Assembly: GCA_965214435.1 (NCBI GenBank)
Contig: OZ243960.1
Coordinates: 806,001 to 870,000, forward strand
From: Rubrobacter_A sp965214435
GTDB taxonomy: Bacteria > Actinomycetota > Rubrobacteria > Rubrobacterales > Rubrobacteraceae
Reading direction: 5' to 3'
DNA length: 64,000 nucleotides
A program made the translations under genes and the position numbers. Position 1 is the first letter of the stretch, and each line of letters opens with the position of its first letter. Positions 41,446 through 49,470 of the stretch are shown one piece after another. Under the pieces are notes generated by a model. That model was not told the DNA's origin, searched no databases, and saw only the letters and a list, made by a program, of their open reading frames with translations.

Positions 41446-42819
41446 CTAGGCGGCGCGCCGGTCGAAGCCGAGCCCTATCTTGGCTTCTATGGCCCGGTCG
41501 AGCTTCTCTTTTACGCCCCGGAGCGGTACGCGGCTGGTCACCTCGCCGAAGAAGCCGAAGACTACGAGCTTCTCGGCTTCCGAGCGGGGGATGCCGCGGC
41601 TCATGAGGTAGAAGAGTTCGACCTCATCGACCTGTCCGGTGGTCGAGCCGTGGGAGCACTTCACGTCGTCGGCCTGGATCTCCAGGCGTGGAAGGGAGAC
41701 GGCCATCGCATCGTCGGTGCCCAGGATCAGGTTCCGGTTCGTCTGGTAGGCGTCAGTCTTCTGCGCCCCAGGCTCTACCCGTATAAGTCCCGAGAAGACC
41801 GCGAGCGACTCATCCCTGAGAGCGCCCTTGTAGAGCAGGTCCGAGTAGGCGTTCGGTGCGAGGTGGTCTTGGAGGGTGTAGTGATCCAGGACCTGGTTCG
41901 AGTCGGCGAAGTACAGGCCGAGCATCTCCGACTCGCTGCCATCGACGGCCAGCCCGGCGTCCACGTTTGTCCGGGAGAGCTGGCTGCCCAGAGAGACGAC
42001 GAGGCTCTTGATCGAGGCGTCCCTACCCGCCTCGCTGCGGATGGTGCTGAAGTGCAGCACGTTCCGGCCCCAGTTCTGGAGCGACACATACCGCAGGTTC
42101 GCGTTCTGAGCCACGTAGAGCTCGACCGCCCCGTTGGAGAACGTCGGCTCGTCGTCCTCGGTCCCGTCGGAGGCGTACTCGTCGATGTACGTTACCGACG
42201 CGCCCTCCTCGACCACGACGAGCGTCCGGGGCATCGTCGAAAGTCCCTCGCCGGTATCTAGCCAGCGGTAGCTCTGGATCGGCACCTCAACCTCGACCCC
42301 CCGCGGCACGTACAAAAACGTCCCGCCGGCATACGCCGCCGCAGAGAGCGCCGCGAACTTGTCGTAATCCTCGGGGACGAGCCCGAAGAGCTTCTCCTTG
42401 AGGATCTCCTCGTGCTCGGCAAGCGCGGTGTGGAGATCCGTAAGGACTACACCCTTTTTGCGGAGTTCCTCGTCCATCCGCAGAAAGCTCGTTTCGGAGT
42501 TGTGCTGCACGAGCAGCGCCGAGTTCTCTTCGCCTTCTTTTATGAGCTTCTGGACGGCTTCGGGTAGCTCTTCCTCACTCTCGACGTCCGGGCTCGGGAC
42601 GTAGGGCACGAAATCTTCGGGGCTCACGTCCGAGATGTCGGTGTAGCGCCAGGCTTCGTCGCGCATCGTCGGCATCGGCAGCTTCTCGTAGTTCCGCCAG
42701 GCTGCGAGGCGCTTCTCCGTGAGCCAGCCCGGCTCGCTCTTGAACTTCGAGAGGGCTTCCACGCCCTCGGCGCTCACGCCCCTGTTTTTCAGTATGTCCG
42801 GTGCCACGTTGGTACTCAT
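41446..42819 (-). CDS. sufD: Fe-S cluster assembly protein SufD
   Basis: SufD pairs with SufB in the SufBC2D scaffold and is needed for iron entry. At 457 residues it has the SufB/SufD core: MRDEAWRYTDISDV near the N-terminus, then FLYVPRGVEVEVPIQSY, SLGSQLSRTNVDAGL, and the C-terminal QADDVKCSHGSTTGQVDE with the conserved Cys-Ser-His, and LFYLMSRGIPRSEAEKLVV. It is SufD by its place after sufB and by a sequence closer to FtsE-type SufD than to SufB. An intrinsic-terminator-like hairpin lies between sufB and this gene. Confidence 0.95.
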   Translation of the reverse strand: MSTNVAPDILKNRGVSAEGVEALSKFKSEPGWLTEKRLAAWRNYEKLPMPTMRDEAWRYTDISDVSPEDFVPYVPSPDVESEEELPEAVQKLIKEGEENSALLVQHNSETSFLRMDEELRKKGVVLTDLHTALAEHEEILKEKLFGLVPEDYDKFAALSAAAYAGGTFLYVPRGVEVEVPIQSYRWLDTGEGLSTMPRTLVVVEEGASVTYIDEYASDGTEDDEPTFSNGAVELYVAQNANLRYVSLQNWGRNVLHFSTIRSEAGRDASIKSLVVSLGSQLSRTNVDAGLAVDGSESEMLGLYFADSNQVLDHYTLQDHLAPNAYSDLLYKGALRDESLAVFSGLIRVEPGAQKTDAYQTNRNLILGTDDAMAVSLPRLEIQADDVKCSHGSTTGQVDEVELFYLMSRGIPRSEAEKLVVFGFFGEVTSRVPLRGVKEKLDRAIEAKIGLGFDRRAA

Positions 42820-42850
42820 CTACCGTCCTTCTTTATGCAAACTTAGAAAA

Positions 42851-42878
42851 GGACAGGCTCCTTGTGGGGAGCCCGTCC
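42851..42878 (-). terminator. Intrinsic-terminator-like hairpin between sufB and sufD
   Basis: Read on the minus strand, an 11-bp stem with one A-C mismatch (GGACGGGCTCC with GGAGCCTGTCC, six-base loop) is followed at once by TTTTCTAAG. It sits in the 91-base gap between sufB and sufD. Partial termination here would make more SufB and SufC than SufD and Rieske protein. Confidence 0.7.
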
Positions 42879-42910
42879 GGTTACAGCGACTTCTGTACAG
42901 CTTCGGTACG

Positions 42911-44323
42911 CTAGCCGACCGAGCCTTCCATCTCAAGTTGGATCAAGCGGTTCAACTCGATGGCGTACTCCAGCGGAAGCTCCTTGGCGATGGGCTCGAT
43001 AAACCCGTTCACCACCATCGCGATTGCCGCTTCCTCCGAAAGCCCGCGGCTCATCAGGTAGAAGAGCTGGTCCTCCCCGACCTTCGAGACCGTGGCCTCG
43101 TGCTCGGTATTGACCTTTTTCTCCTCGATCTCGATGTACGGATAAGTGTCCGTCCGCGCCTGCTCGTCCAGCAACAGCGCGTCGCACTCGACCCGGCTCT
43201 TGGAGTCATGGCAACCCTCGTGCACCTTCAAAAGCCCCCGGTAAGTCGAGCGCCCGGTCCCCTTGGAGATGGACTTCGAGGTAATGAGCGACGAAGTGTT
43301 CGGTGCGGCGTGGACGACCTTGCCGCCCGCGTCCTGGTGCTGGCCGTCACCGGCGTAGGCTACGGAGAGGATCTCACCCCGCGCGCCCTCGCCTACCAGG
43401 TAGACCGCCGGGTACTTCATGGTCAGCTTCGAACCGAGGTTCCCGTCCACCCACTCTACGGTCGCGTTCTCGTGCGCCACGGCCCGCTTGGTGACCAGGT
43501 TGTAGGTGTTATGCGACCAGTTCTGGATGGTCGAGTACCGGATACGCGCCCCCGGCTTCGCTATAAGCTCGACGACCGCCGAGTGCAGCGAGTTCGAGGA
43601 GTACGTCGGGGCTGTGCAACCCTCGATGTAGTGCACGTAAGAGCCCTCGTCCGCGATAATGAGCGTCCGCTCGAACTGGCCCATGTTCTCCGCATTGATC
43701 CGGAAGTACGCCTGCAGCGGGATGTCGATGTGGACGCCCGGCGGCACGTACACGAACGACCCGCCACTCCACACGGCGCTGTTCAGGGCCGCGAACTTGT
43801 TGTCGTCCGGCGGAATAATGGTCCCGAAGTACTCGCGCACGATGTCCTCGTGCTCGCGCAGTCCCGAGTCCATGTCCATGAAGACGACACCGGCCTTATC
43901 CCACTCCTCTTTCAGCGAGTGGTAGACGACCTCAGACTCGTACTGTGCTCCGACGCCGGCGAGCGACTCGCGTTCGGCCTGCGGGATACCGAGCTTCTCG
44001 AACGTGTTCTTGATGTCATCTGGCACGTCATCCCAGGAACGGCCCTGGTTCTCCATCGGCCGGATGTAGTAGTAGATGTCGTCGAAGTCCATGTCGGAGA
44101 GATCCCCACCCCAGGTCGGGGTCGGCTTCTCCAGAAACGACTCCAGAGCCTTCAAGCGGAACTCCAGCATCCACTCCGGCTCGTTTTTGTGCTTGGAGAT
44201 CATGGCGACGATCTCCGGGTCTATCCCCTTGCGTGGGGTCTTGAAAAAGTACTCCTCCGGGTCGGAGAAACCGTACTTGTACTCGTCTAGGCCGAGTTCC
44301 TGAATAGTCTTGTCTTCTGGCAT
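42911..44323 (-). CDS. sufB: Fe-S cluster assembly protein SufB
   Basis: SufB is the scaffold on which the Fe-S cluster is built. The 470-residue protein has the expected FSDPEEYFFKTPRKG start, YFGTIIPPDDNKFAALNSAV, GSFVYVPPGVHIDIPLQAYF, EGCTAPTYSSNSLHSAVVEL (with the conserved Cys), ARIRYSTIQNWSHNTYNL, and the C-terminal SRVECDALLLDEQARTDTYP. Length and motifs are normal. The ATG start has GGAGGAG and follows sufC by 24 bases. No cysteine desulfurase (SufS) or SufU/SufE is in the window. Confidence 0.97.
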   Translation of the reverse strand: MPEDKTIQELGLDEYKYGFSDPEEYFFKTPRKGIDPEIVAMISKHKNEPEWMLEFRLKALESFLEKPTPTWGGDLSDMDFDDIYYYIRPMENQGRSWDDVPDDIKNTFEKLGIPQAERESLAGVGAQYESEVVYHSLKEEWDKAGVVFMDMDSGLREHEDIVREYFGTIIPPDDNKFAALNSAVWSGGSFVYVPPGVHIDIPLQAYFRINAENMGQFERTLIIADEGSYVHYIEGCTAPTYSSNSLHSAVVELIAKPGARIRYSTIQNWSHNTYNLVTKRAVAHENATVEWVDGNLGSKLTMKYPAVYLVGEGARGEILSVAYAGDGQHQDAGGKVVHAAPNTSSLITSKSISKGTGRSTYRGLLKVHEGCHDSKSRVECDALLLDEQARTDTYPYIEIEEKKVNTEHEATVSKVGEDQLFYLMSRGLSEEAAIAMVVNGFIEPIAKELPLEYAIELNRLIQLEMEGSVG

Positions 44324-44347
44324 ACGCTAACTCCTCCTGTAGCCTTT

Positions 44348-45100
44348 TTAGCTCTGGGCGGCGGAGCCGAACTCCTGCCGCACCCAGTCGTAGCCCTTTT
44401 CCTCCAGCGTGTTGGCAAGCTCCTTGTCGCCGGAGGTGACCATGCGACCTTCGAGCATTACGTGCACCCTGTCAGGTTCTATATACCGCAGAATGCGCTG
44501 GTAGTGCGTGATAATTACCGCGCTGAACTCGGGGCCGCGCAACTCGTTCACGCCCCGGGAGACGACCTGTAGCGCGTCGATGTCTAGGCCCGAGTCGGTC
44601 TCGTCCATGATCGCGAGCTTAGGCTCCAGCATGAGCATCTGCAGGATCTCGTTGCGCTTTTTCTCGCCGCCGGAAAACCCTTCGTTTAAGTACCGCTCGG
44701 CGAACTTGGGGTCCATCTGCATAACGCCCATCTTCTCCTGCAGGAGCCGGTACATCTCCATCGGAGACAACTCTTTCTCCCGCACGGAGTTGACCGCGGT
44801 GCGCAGGAAGTTGGCGACGCTTACACCCGGTACCTCACTCGGGTACTGGAAGGCGAGGAACATACCGAGCTTCGCCCGCTCGTCGGGCTCTAGCTCCATG
44901 ACGTCTTCCCCGAAAAAGGTGATGGAGCCACCGGTCACGTCGTAGCGGGGATGGCCCATGAGGATATTCGAGAGCGTACTCTTCCCCGACCCGTTCGGTC
45001 CCATGACGGCGTGGATCTCACCCTGGTTTACCTCAAGGTCTACGCCCCGGAGTATTTCCTGGCCGTCGATCTCCGCGTGCAAGTTTTCTATCTTTAGCAT
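44348..45100 (-). CDS. sufC: Fe-S cluster assembly ATPase SufC
   Basis: SufC is the ABC-type ATPase of the SufBC2D complex. Walker A is GPNGSGKST, the Q loop is LAFQYPSEVPGVSVANFL, the signature is EGFSGGEKKRNEI, and Walker B with the SufC-specific extra is LAIMDETDSGLDIDAL. The switch His is in ITHYQRIL. It has 250 residues and is the first gene of the operon sufC-sufB-sufD-Rieske, with a GAGGGG site. The upstream 372 bases should hold the operon promoter. Confidence 0.97.
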   Translation of the reverse strand: MLKIENLHAEIDGQEILRGVDLEVNQGEIHAVMGPNGSGKSTLSNILMGHPRYDVTGGSITFFGEDVMELEPDERAKLGMFLAFQYPSEVPGVSVANFLRTAVNSVREKELSPMEMYRLLQEKMGVMQMDPKFAERYLNEGFSGGEKKRNEILQMLMLEPKLAIMDETDSGLDIDALQVVSRGVNELRGPEFSAVIITHYQRILRYIEPDRVHVMLEGRMVTSGDKELANTLEEKGYDWVRQEFGSAAQS

Positions 45101-45472
45101 CGAACCCCTCGACTACTTTGTATCTTAATTTCAGCGAAAACTACCTTCTATTACAAAGCTATTAAATCACAGCACCCTACCCCTAACAACGAAACGTGAT
45201 CGAGATCAAGAACATTTCCTGAAATACCCGGAAAGCTGCATAAAACCCCGCTATCCACCTGATTAGAGCTCCCGGATACGTTACTGAGAACCACTCGCGG
45301 AGAGGCTTCATAAGAGCCTGCTTGTAACGGCTAAACACCGCTGTGAGCGGCATTCTGTGGGAACTTCTCTCAAAAAGCCCGAGGAGCGGTCTGCAAGGCC
45401 CTACCAGCCCACCCCGGCTCATGAATAGTAGTAATATGAGTAACGAAATGTCGACGAGGAAAGGATGAGCCG
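45101..45472. other. 372-base region upstream of sufC
   Basis: I see no gene. It must contain the suf promoter and that of the lysine-rich miniprotein, but no convincing -35/-10 pair was found. Two small hairpins are present: AGGCT/AGCCT at 45303-45319 and CCGCT/AGCGG at 45338-45350. No clear SufR or IscR site was recognised. Confidence 0.4.
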
Positions 45473-45610
45473 GTGTCGGGTATAGGGAAGAAAGTCGAAG
45501 GGGCGGCGAAAAAGGCCGTCAAGGACAAAGCGTCCGGCGGCAAAAAGGGCAAGAGCTCCGGAGGCGGCGCTGCGAAAGCCAAAAAGGCTGCCAAAGACGC
45601 TCTCAAGTAG
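45473..45610 (+). CDS. Lysine-rich 45-residue basic miniprotein
   Basis: GTG 45473 opens a 45-codon frame ending TAG 45610. The protein begins SGIGKKVEGAAKKAVKDKA and has 14 lysines in 45 residues, the rest mostly Ala, Gly and Ser, with two Lys/Ala-rich helical repeats separated by a Gly/Ser stretch. It has no Cys or aromatic residue. A GAGGAAAGG site precedes the start and a strong hairpin follows. The composition resembles histone-H1-like or CsbD-like small proteins and suggests nucleic acid or membrane binding. No family is recognised; function unknown. Confidence 0.7.
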   Translation: MSGIGKKVEGAAKKAVKDKASGGKKGKSSGGGAAKAKKAAKDALK

Positions 45611-45655
45611 TTTTTATAGAGGTAGCCTCTAAATAGCCGAGGCTTACTTCTTGGA

Positions 45656-45691
45656 ATAGAGGTTGAAGCTCCCGAGAGCTTCAACCTCTAT
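45656..45691. terminator. 15-bp perfect hairpin between convergent genes
   Basis: ATAGAGGTTGAAGCT (45656-45670) and AGCTTCAACCTCTAT (45677-45691) pair perfectly across a six-base loop, between the lysine-rich gene and ygfZ, whose stops face each other. It can serve both strands. A smaller hairpin, TAGAGG/CCTCTA at 45617-45631, lies just before. Confidence 0.7.
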
Positions 45692-45713
45692 CTATCTTAT
45701 GGAGTTATGAAGT

Positions 45714-46757
45714 CTACTCTGTGACGGGCGACGGTCCGATGGTCGCCTCTCCTGCGTGCAGCGGAGACTCAGGGTCGGCGTTGCGAGTAAGGTAGCCGAG
45801 AGCGAACCTCCGTCCGGCTGTTAAGAGCGGTGCCACGCTGGTTACCCGGCCGACCGGCTTGCCGTTCTGCTCGACCGGGGTGTCAGGTTCCGGGGACGGG
45901 CCTGCGACGGCGAAGCGGTGGAGGGTGCGGTTCGGGTGGCCGCGGTAGTACATCCGGGCCACGGTCTCCTGACCGGGGTAACAGCCTTTCTTAAAGCTTA
46001 CGGCCCTCTCCAGGATGCCGCACTCGCCGGGAAAATTGTCCGGCGAGATGTCCGCGCCGAAGCGCGGGACGCCGGCTGCTATCCGGGCTGTTTCAAAGGC
46101 GTCGAGGCCGGCCGGTACCGCGCCACGTTGCGCGAGGTGCTCGCGGATTTTCTGCAGAACGTCGGACGGACCGAGCAAGTCGTAGCCGGCGACGGGGTGG
46201 GCGACGCCCGCGGCCAGGAGTGTGGTACCGGCTATCCGGACTTCCGAGGTCTCGTGTTCGGCTAGACCCAGCTCGCCTAGAATATTCTCCGCTTGAGGTC
46301 CGTAGAGCCCGAGGATACCCCACGGGGTCTCAAACTCCGAGAGGTTGTCTAGCTTTACGCGGGAGAACGGGGCGTAGCGGCCCAGGATCTCCGTGGCGGC
46401 CACCCCCCCTTCCGGTTCGGTGTCTACGAGGACGTCTCCACCGGCCTTCAATACGCGCAGGTCGGTCTGGATGCGGCCTTTGGGGTTCAAGAGCGCGGCG
46501 TAAACTCCACGGCCCGGTTCTTTGGGGACCTCGTTGGTGAGGATGGCGGCGAGCATGCCAGCGGGGTCCCGGCCGGAGAGCCGGAAGAGCTTTTTATAGG
46601 AGCGGTCCACGAGGGCGGCGGCCTCCGTAAGCGCCGCGTACTCCGCTGACGGATCTCCGTAATCTGTGGCGGGGAGTGAGGAACTGCTTGCGGGGGTATA
46701 TCCCTCTTCCGTGGCGTCTGGTGGGTTCTGTATACGGTTTGTGCCGAGGTTTTCCAT
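45714..46757 (-). CDS. ygfZ: YgfZ/GcvT-like folate-binding Fe-S maintenance protein
   Basis: A 347-residue member of the YgfZ family, related to the glycine cleavage T-protein. The diagnostic YgfZ motif is FKKGCYPGQETVARMYYRG, with the conserved Cys. The N-terminal GcvT-like region includes RLSGRDPAGMLAAILTNEV and LLNPKGRIQTDLRV. YgfZ uses folate to help keep certain Fe-S enzymes (such as MiaB) active, so its place near the suf operon fits. The first 30 residues are Ser/Thr/Pro-rich and not conserved-looking. The ATG start is used; divergent from a HAD gene. Confidence 0.9.
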   Translation of the reverse strand: MENLGTNRIQNPPDATEEGYTPASSSSLPATDYGDPSAEYAALTEAAALVDRSYKKLFRLSGRDPAGMLAAILTNEVPKEPGRGVYAALLNPKGRIQTDLRVLKAGGDVLVDTEPEGGVAATEILGRYAPFSRVKLDNLSEFETPWGILGLYGPQAENILGELGLAEHETSEVRIAGTTLLAAGVAHPVAGYDLLGPSDVLQKIREHLAQRGAVPAGLDAFETARIAAGVPRFGADISPDNFPGECGILERAVSFKKGCYPGQETVARMYYRGHPNRTLHRFAVAGPSPEPDTPVEQNGKPVGRVTSVAPLLTAGRRFALGYLTRNADPESPLHAGEATIGPSPVTE

Positions 46758-46803
46758 ACGCCGATTCTAATGCATAGAGGTTAGTAACGAGGAGGTTGGG
46801 ACA

Positions 46804-47445
46804 GTGGTAAAAGTCGTGGTGTTGGATGTGGACGGGACGCTGATGGATACGAACTATCCGCACGTCGAGGCCTGGGCACGGGCTTTTGAGGACGTCGGAT
46901 ACCGGAGTTCGCGGGTAAAGATCCACGAGCAGATCGGGCGCGGCTCGGACCTTTTGATCCCGGACTTCGTAGAAGGCGAGGAGGAAATCGAGAAGGCGGG
47001 CAACCTGCACGCCGAGTACTACGCCGACCTCCAAAACTACGGCCACCCGCTCCCCGGCGCGAAAGAGCTTATAGCCTCCCTCGTCGAAAGGGGCTACGAG
47101 GTGTGGTTCGCAACCAGCGCCCGGCCGGAGGAACTGGAGCAGCACCAGAAAGAGCTGGAGTCCGAGGGCAAGGTAACCGGAATCGTTCAATCGGCCGACG
47201 TCGAGAACTCCAAGCCCGCCCCGGATATCTTCGAGCTAGCCCTCCAGAAAGCTGGTAGCAGCCCCGAAGAGACCGTGGCGGTCGGAGACTCCACCTGGGA
47301 CATCGAATCCGCCAGAGGCGCCGGCATCCGGGTGGTCGCCGTCCTCTCCGGCGGGGCCTTTAGCGCCCAGCAGCTAAAGGACGCCGGGGCCGCCGAGGTC
47401 TACGAAGACTGCGCCGCGCTGCTGGAGTCCGGCTTTCCGGAGTAG
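46804..47445 (+). CDS. HAD-superfamily phosphatase
   Basis: A 213-residue HAD hydrolase with a helical cap (subtype IA). Motif I is VVLDVDGTLMDTN with the nucleophile Asp, motif II is ATSARPEE, and motif III/IV are ENSKPAPDIFEL and AVGDSTWDIESARGAGI. It is closest to phosphoglycolate or beta-phosphoglucomutase-like phosphatases, but the substrate is not predictable. The GTG start has an AGGAGG site. It is divergent from ygfZ and followed by the cold-shock gene. Confidence 0.88.
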   Translation: MVKVVVLDVDGTLMDTNYPHVEAWARAFEDVGYRSSRVKIHEQIGRGSDLLIPDFVEGEEEIEKAGNLHAEYYADLQNYGHPLPGAKELIASLVERGYEVWFATSARPEELEQHQKELESEGKVTGIVQSADVENSKPAPDIFELALQKAGSSPEETVAVGDSTWDIESARGAGIRVVAVLSGGAFSAQQLKDAGAAEVYEDCAALLESGFPE

Positions 47446-47460
47446 CCGGGCTACCGGAGT

Positions 47461-47591
47461 TTGCAAAGCCTCGGTGTTTTCGTTATACTCGCGGAGCAGT
47501 TGGAAGTGGGTCGCATTTTGAGACGCCGCCAGTTAGCACCGGCGGCTTTTTACGTGTTAGACCCTCGCAAGAGAAAGGTGGGCTTAGTTAC
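47461..47591 (+). promoter_or_regulatory. Cold-shock gene promoter and structured 5' leader
   Basis: TTGCAA (47461-47466) and TATACT (47484-47489), 17 bases apart, form a strong promoter, giving a leader of about 95 bases. The leader holds GCCGCC (47525-47530) paired with GGCGGC (47541-47546) followed at once by TTTTT (47547-47551), which is an intrinsic terminator shape placed before the gene. It may work as an attenuator or a temperature-responsive switch. Confidence 0.65.
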
Positions 47592-47795
47592 ATGCCCCAG
47601 GGAACGGTCAAGTGGTTCAACGATGAGAAAGGCTACGGCTTTATCTCGCCCGATGATGGCGGCGAGGATCTCTTCGTCCACTACAGCGGTATTGCAGGAA
47701 GCGGGTTCAAGTCCCTCGAAGAAGGCTCGAAGGTGAGCTACGAGGCAACCCGTGGTAAGAAGGGGATGCAGGCAGAGAACGTTAGCTCCGTATAA
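47592..47795 (+). CDS. Cold-shock domain protein
   Basis: A 67-residue CspA-family protein that binds single-stranded RNA and DNA and melts mRNA structure. RNP1 is KGYGFIS and RNP2 is LFVHYS; the start GTVKWFNDEKG is canonical. It differs from textbook CspA mainly at YSGIAGSGFKSLEEGSKV. The ATG start has AAGGTGGG upstream. It is a single-gene transcript between a structured leader and a terminator. Confidence 0.97.
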   Translation: MPQGTVKWFNDEKGYGFISPDDGGEDLFVHYSGIAGSGFKSLEEGSKVSYEATRGKKGMQAENVSSV

Positions 47796-47828
47796 CTTAG
47801 CCTAAACTAACCTAAAGACCGCGAAGAA

Positions 47829-47869
47829 CCGAGAGCTGGAGGGTATATCCTTCCGGCTTTCGGCTTTTT
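47829..47869 (+). terminator. Terminator of the cold-shock gene
   Basis: CCGAGAGCTGGAGGG pairs with the downstream CCTTCCGGCTTTCGG through a stem with G-U pairs and a short TATAT loop, followed by CTTTTTA. The T-run reaches the stop codon of larC on the other strand, so the two transcripts meet here. Confidence 0.75.
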
Positions 47870-49019
47870 AATGAGTATCTCTATCGGAAGGCCGTGAAGC
47901 ATCTTTGAAGGCGCCGCGGGCGTCGGTGTAGACCTGTGGCAGCGGGAGGCCGGTCTTTCGGGCCAGGTTTTCTACGTCCGCGTATTCCGGGGATGCGGTA
48001 AACACCTCGCCGTCCAACTCCCCGATCTTCACCCGGCAGGTACCGTACGCCAGTTCAACCTCGACCGTGCGACGACCGGCGACCGTGCGGCCCACACTCT
48101 GGTGACGGACTCCGAGGGAGCCGGTCTCCCGCATGAGGGTGCGGGAGAGTTTTTCCCGGTCCCCCGCGGAAACCAGCGCGCAGACTTTATAGGCTCCCCG
48201 TCCCCGCTTCATTACGATGGGCTCCAGCCAGGCATCGAGTGCACCGTCCCTAAAGAGCTTTTCTACCGCCGCCGCTAGAACCTCTCCGGAGGCATCGTCC
48301 ACGTTGGTCTCTAGTAACTCCACACCGTCCGGAGGTACATCTTCCTCCAATTCCCCGACGACGGCCCGCAAGACGTTAGGAGCTTTCTCCAGAGTAATGT
48401 GGCCCGCGCCGTAACCTACTTCCCGGACGACCATCGGCGGGGCTGCTTCGGTAAAAAGGCCGCCGGTCAGGGCGTGCATGAGGGCCGCGCCGGTCGGGGT
48501 CGTGGTCTCGTACGGTTCCTCCGTCCAGCGGACCCGCGAGCCTTTCAATACTTCCAGCGTCGCCGGTCCCGGCACGGGCAGAGGACCGTGGGCGGCGGTT
48601 ACCACACCGCTACCCATCGGAAGCGGCCCGCAGCTTACGGAGTCCGCGCCGAGTATCTCCAGCGCCACGCAACTGCCGGCGAGGTCGACGATCGAGTCTA
48701 CCGCCCCGACTTCGTGGAAGGTGACCTCTTCCGCCGGACGGCCGTGTACCGCGCCTTCGGCTTCGGCCAATCTCCGGAAAGCCGCGATAGCCCGGCGCCT
48801 GGCCCTGTCCGGTAAGTCCGCGCCTTCTAGCAACCCGCGGATGTCGCCGAAAGTACGGTGGGTATGTTCCTCGGAGTAATTTACCGCCATCCTGAATGCC
48901 CGGACTCCACTGACTTCGACTTCCGTGACGTCCAGTTTAAAGGCTACCCCGAGAGCGCGAAGAGCCTGGGTCACCTCTTCCGGCGGGACGCCCGCCGAGA
49001 AAAGGCTCGCGAGCGCCAT
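47868..49019 (-). CDS. larC: Nickel-pincer cofactor protein LarC (start codon missing)
   Basis: LarC inserts nickel into the pincer cofactor used by lactate racemase and related enzymes. Motifs include YSEEHTHRTFGDIRGLLE, FHEVGAVDSIVDLAG, PTGAALMHALTGG, the second-half LLETNVDDASGEVLA, and MKRGRGAYKVCAL. LarC1 and LarC2 parts are fused in one frame. ATG 49019 is the first canonical start, but in-frame codons upstream encode the conserved N-terminus HVHFQPTGGAAGDM, with no ATG, GTG or TTG before it; ATC at 49061 stands where the start is expected. larA, larB and larE are not in the window. It may be the third gene of the transcript with the two preceding genes. Confidence 0.88.
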   Translation of the reverse strand: MALASLFSAGVPPEEVTQALRALGVAFKLDVTEVEVSGVRAFRMAVNYSEEHTHRTFGDIRGLLEGADLPDRARRRAIAAFRRLAEAEGAVHGRPAEEVTFHEVGAVDSIVDLAGSCVALEILGADSVSCGPLPMGSGVVTAAHGPLPVPGPATLEVLKGSRVRWTEEPYETTTPTGAALMHALTGGLFTEAAPPMVVREVGYGAGHITLEKAPNVLRAVVGELEEDVPPDGVELLETNVDDASGEVLAAAVEKLFRDGALDAWLEPIVMKRGRGAYKVCALVSAGDREKLSRTLMRETGSLGVRHQSVGRTVAGRRTVEVELAYGTCRVKIGELDGEVFTASPEYADVENLARKTGLPLPQVYTDARGAFKDASRPSDRDTH

Positions 49020-49098
49020 GTCCCCGGCCGCGCCGCCGGTTGGCTGGAAGTGTACGTGGATAGGACTTGGTTCTGGGACCTGGTTCTGCTGGCGGGTG

Positions 49099-49470
49099 CT
49101 AGTCGTCGTCCCGGCTTTTAAACACCCGGCGCAGGGTGGCGATGGTTAGCGCCAGGGCCAAGCTAAGGGCGATCAGCGGTCGCGGGTCGTTTTTTACGGC
49201 GTCCTGGAGCGGGGCGGGGTCTCGTTTCTCGCCGGCCGAGCGCGCCACGTCGATCTGGAACTTCGCGGAGTCGAGGATCTCCCGCTGCTTTTCCTGAAGA
49301 CCTATTTTCAACTGGTCGGTGAAAGTCTGGGCGCGGCTGCGGGCGGTCTCCTTTACCCGGTTGCTGACCCGCTGAGGGTCCACGTGTTGCCTGAGGTCCG
49401 TCACGTCCGGAGCCATCTTGCTCCGGATCTCAAACATCTCGCGTTCTATGCGCTCTGGTGTCTCGCTCAT
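49099..49470 (-). CDS. DUF3618 membrane protein
   Basis: A 123-residue DUF3618 protein. The N-terminal helix pair (PERIEREMFEIRSKMAPDVTD) and amphipathic middle are followed by one transmembrane helix (RPLIALSLALALTIATLRRV) and a charged tail. The ATG overlaps the stop of the Holin-X gene (ATGA), so the two are translationally coupled, the usual actinobacterial pairing. It probably acts in the envelope under stress; biochemical function unknown. Confidence 0.87.
   Translation of the reverse strand: MSETPERIEREMFEIRSKMAPDVTDLRQHVDPQRVSNRVKETARSRAQTFTDQLKIGLQEKQREILDSAKFQIDVARSAGEKRDPAPLQDAVKNDPRPLIALSLALALTIATLRRVFKSRDDD

Noticed and set aside
42719..44290. Open frame of 523 codons on the + strand opposite sufB and sufD
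   Set aside because: It is antisense to two unmistakable genes, has an Arg/Val-biased composition typical of mirrored high-GC codons, and shows no family motif.
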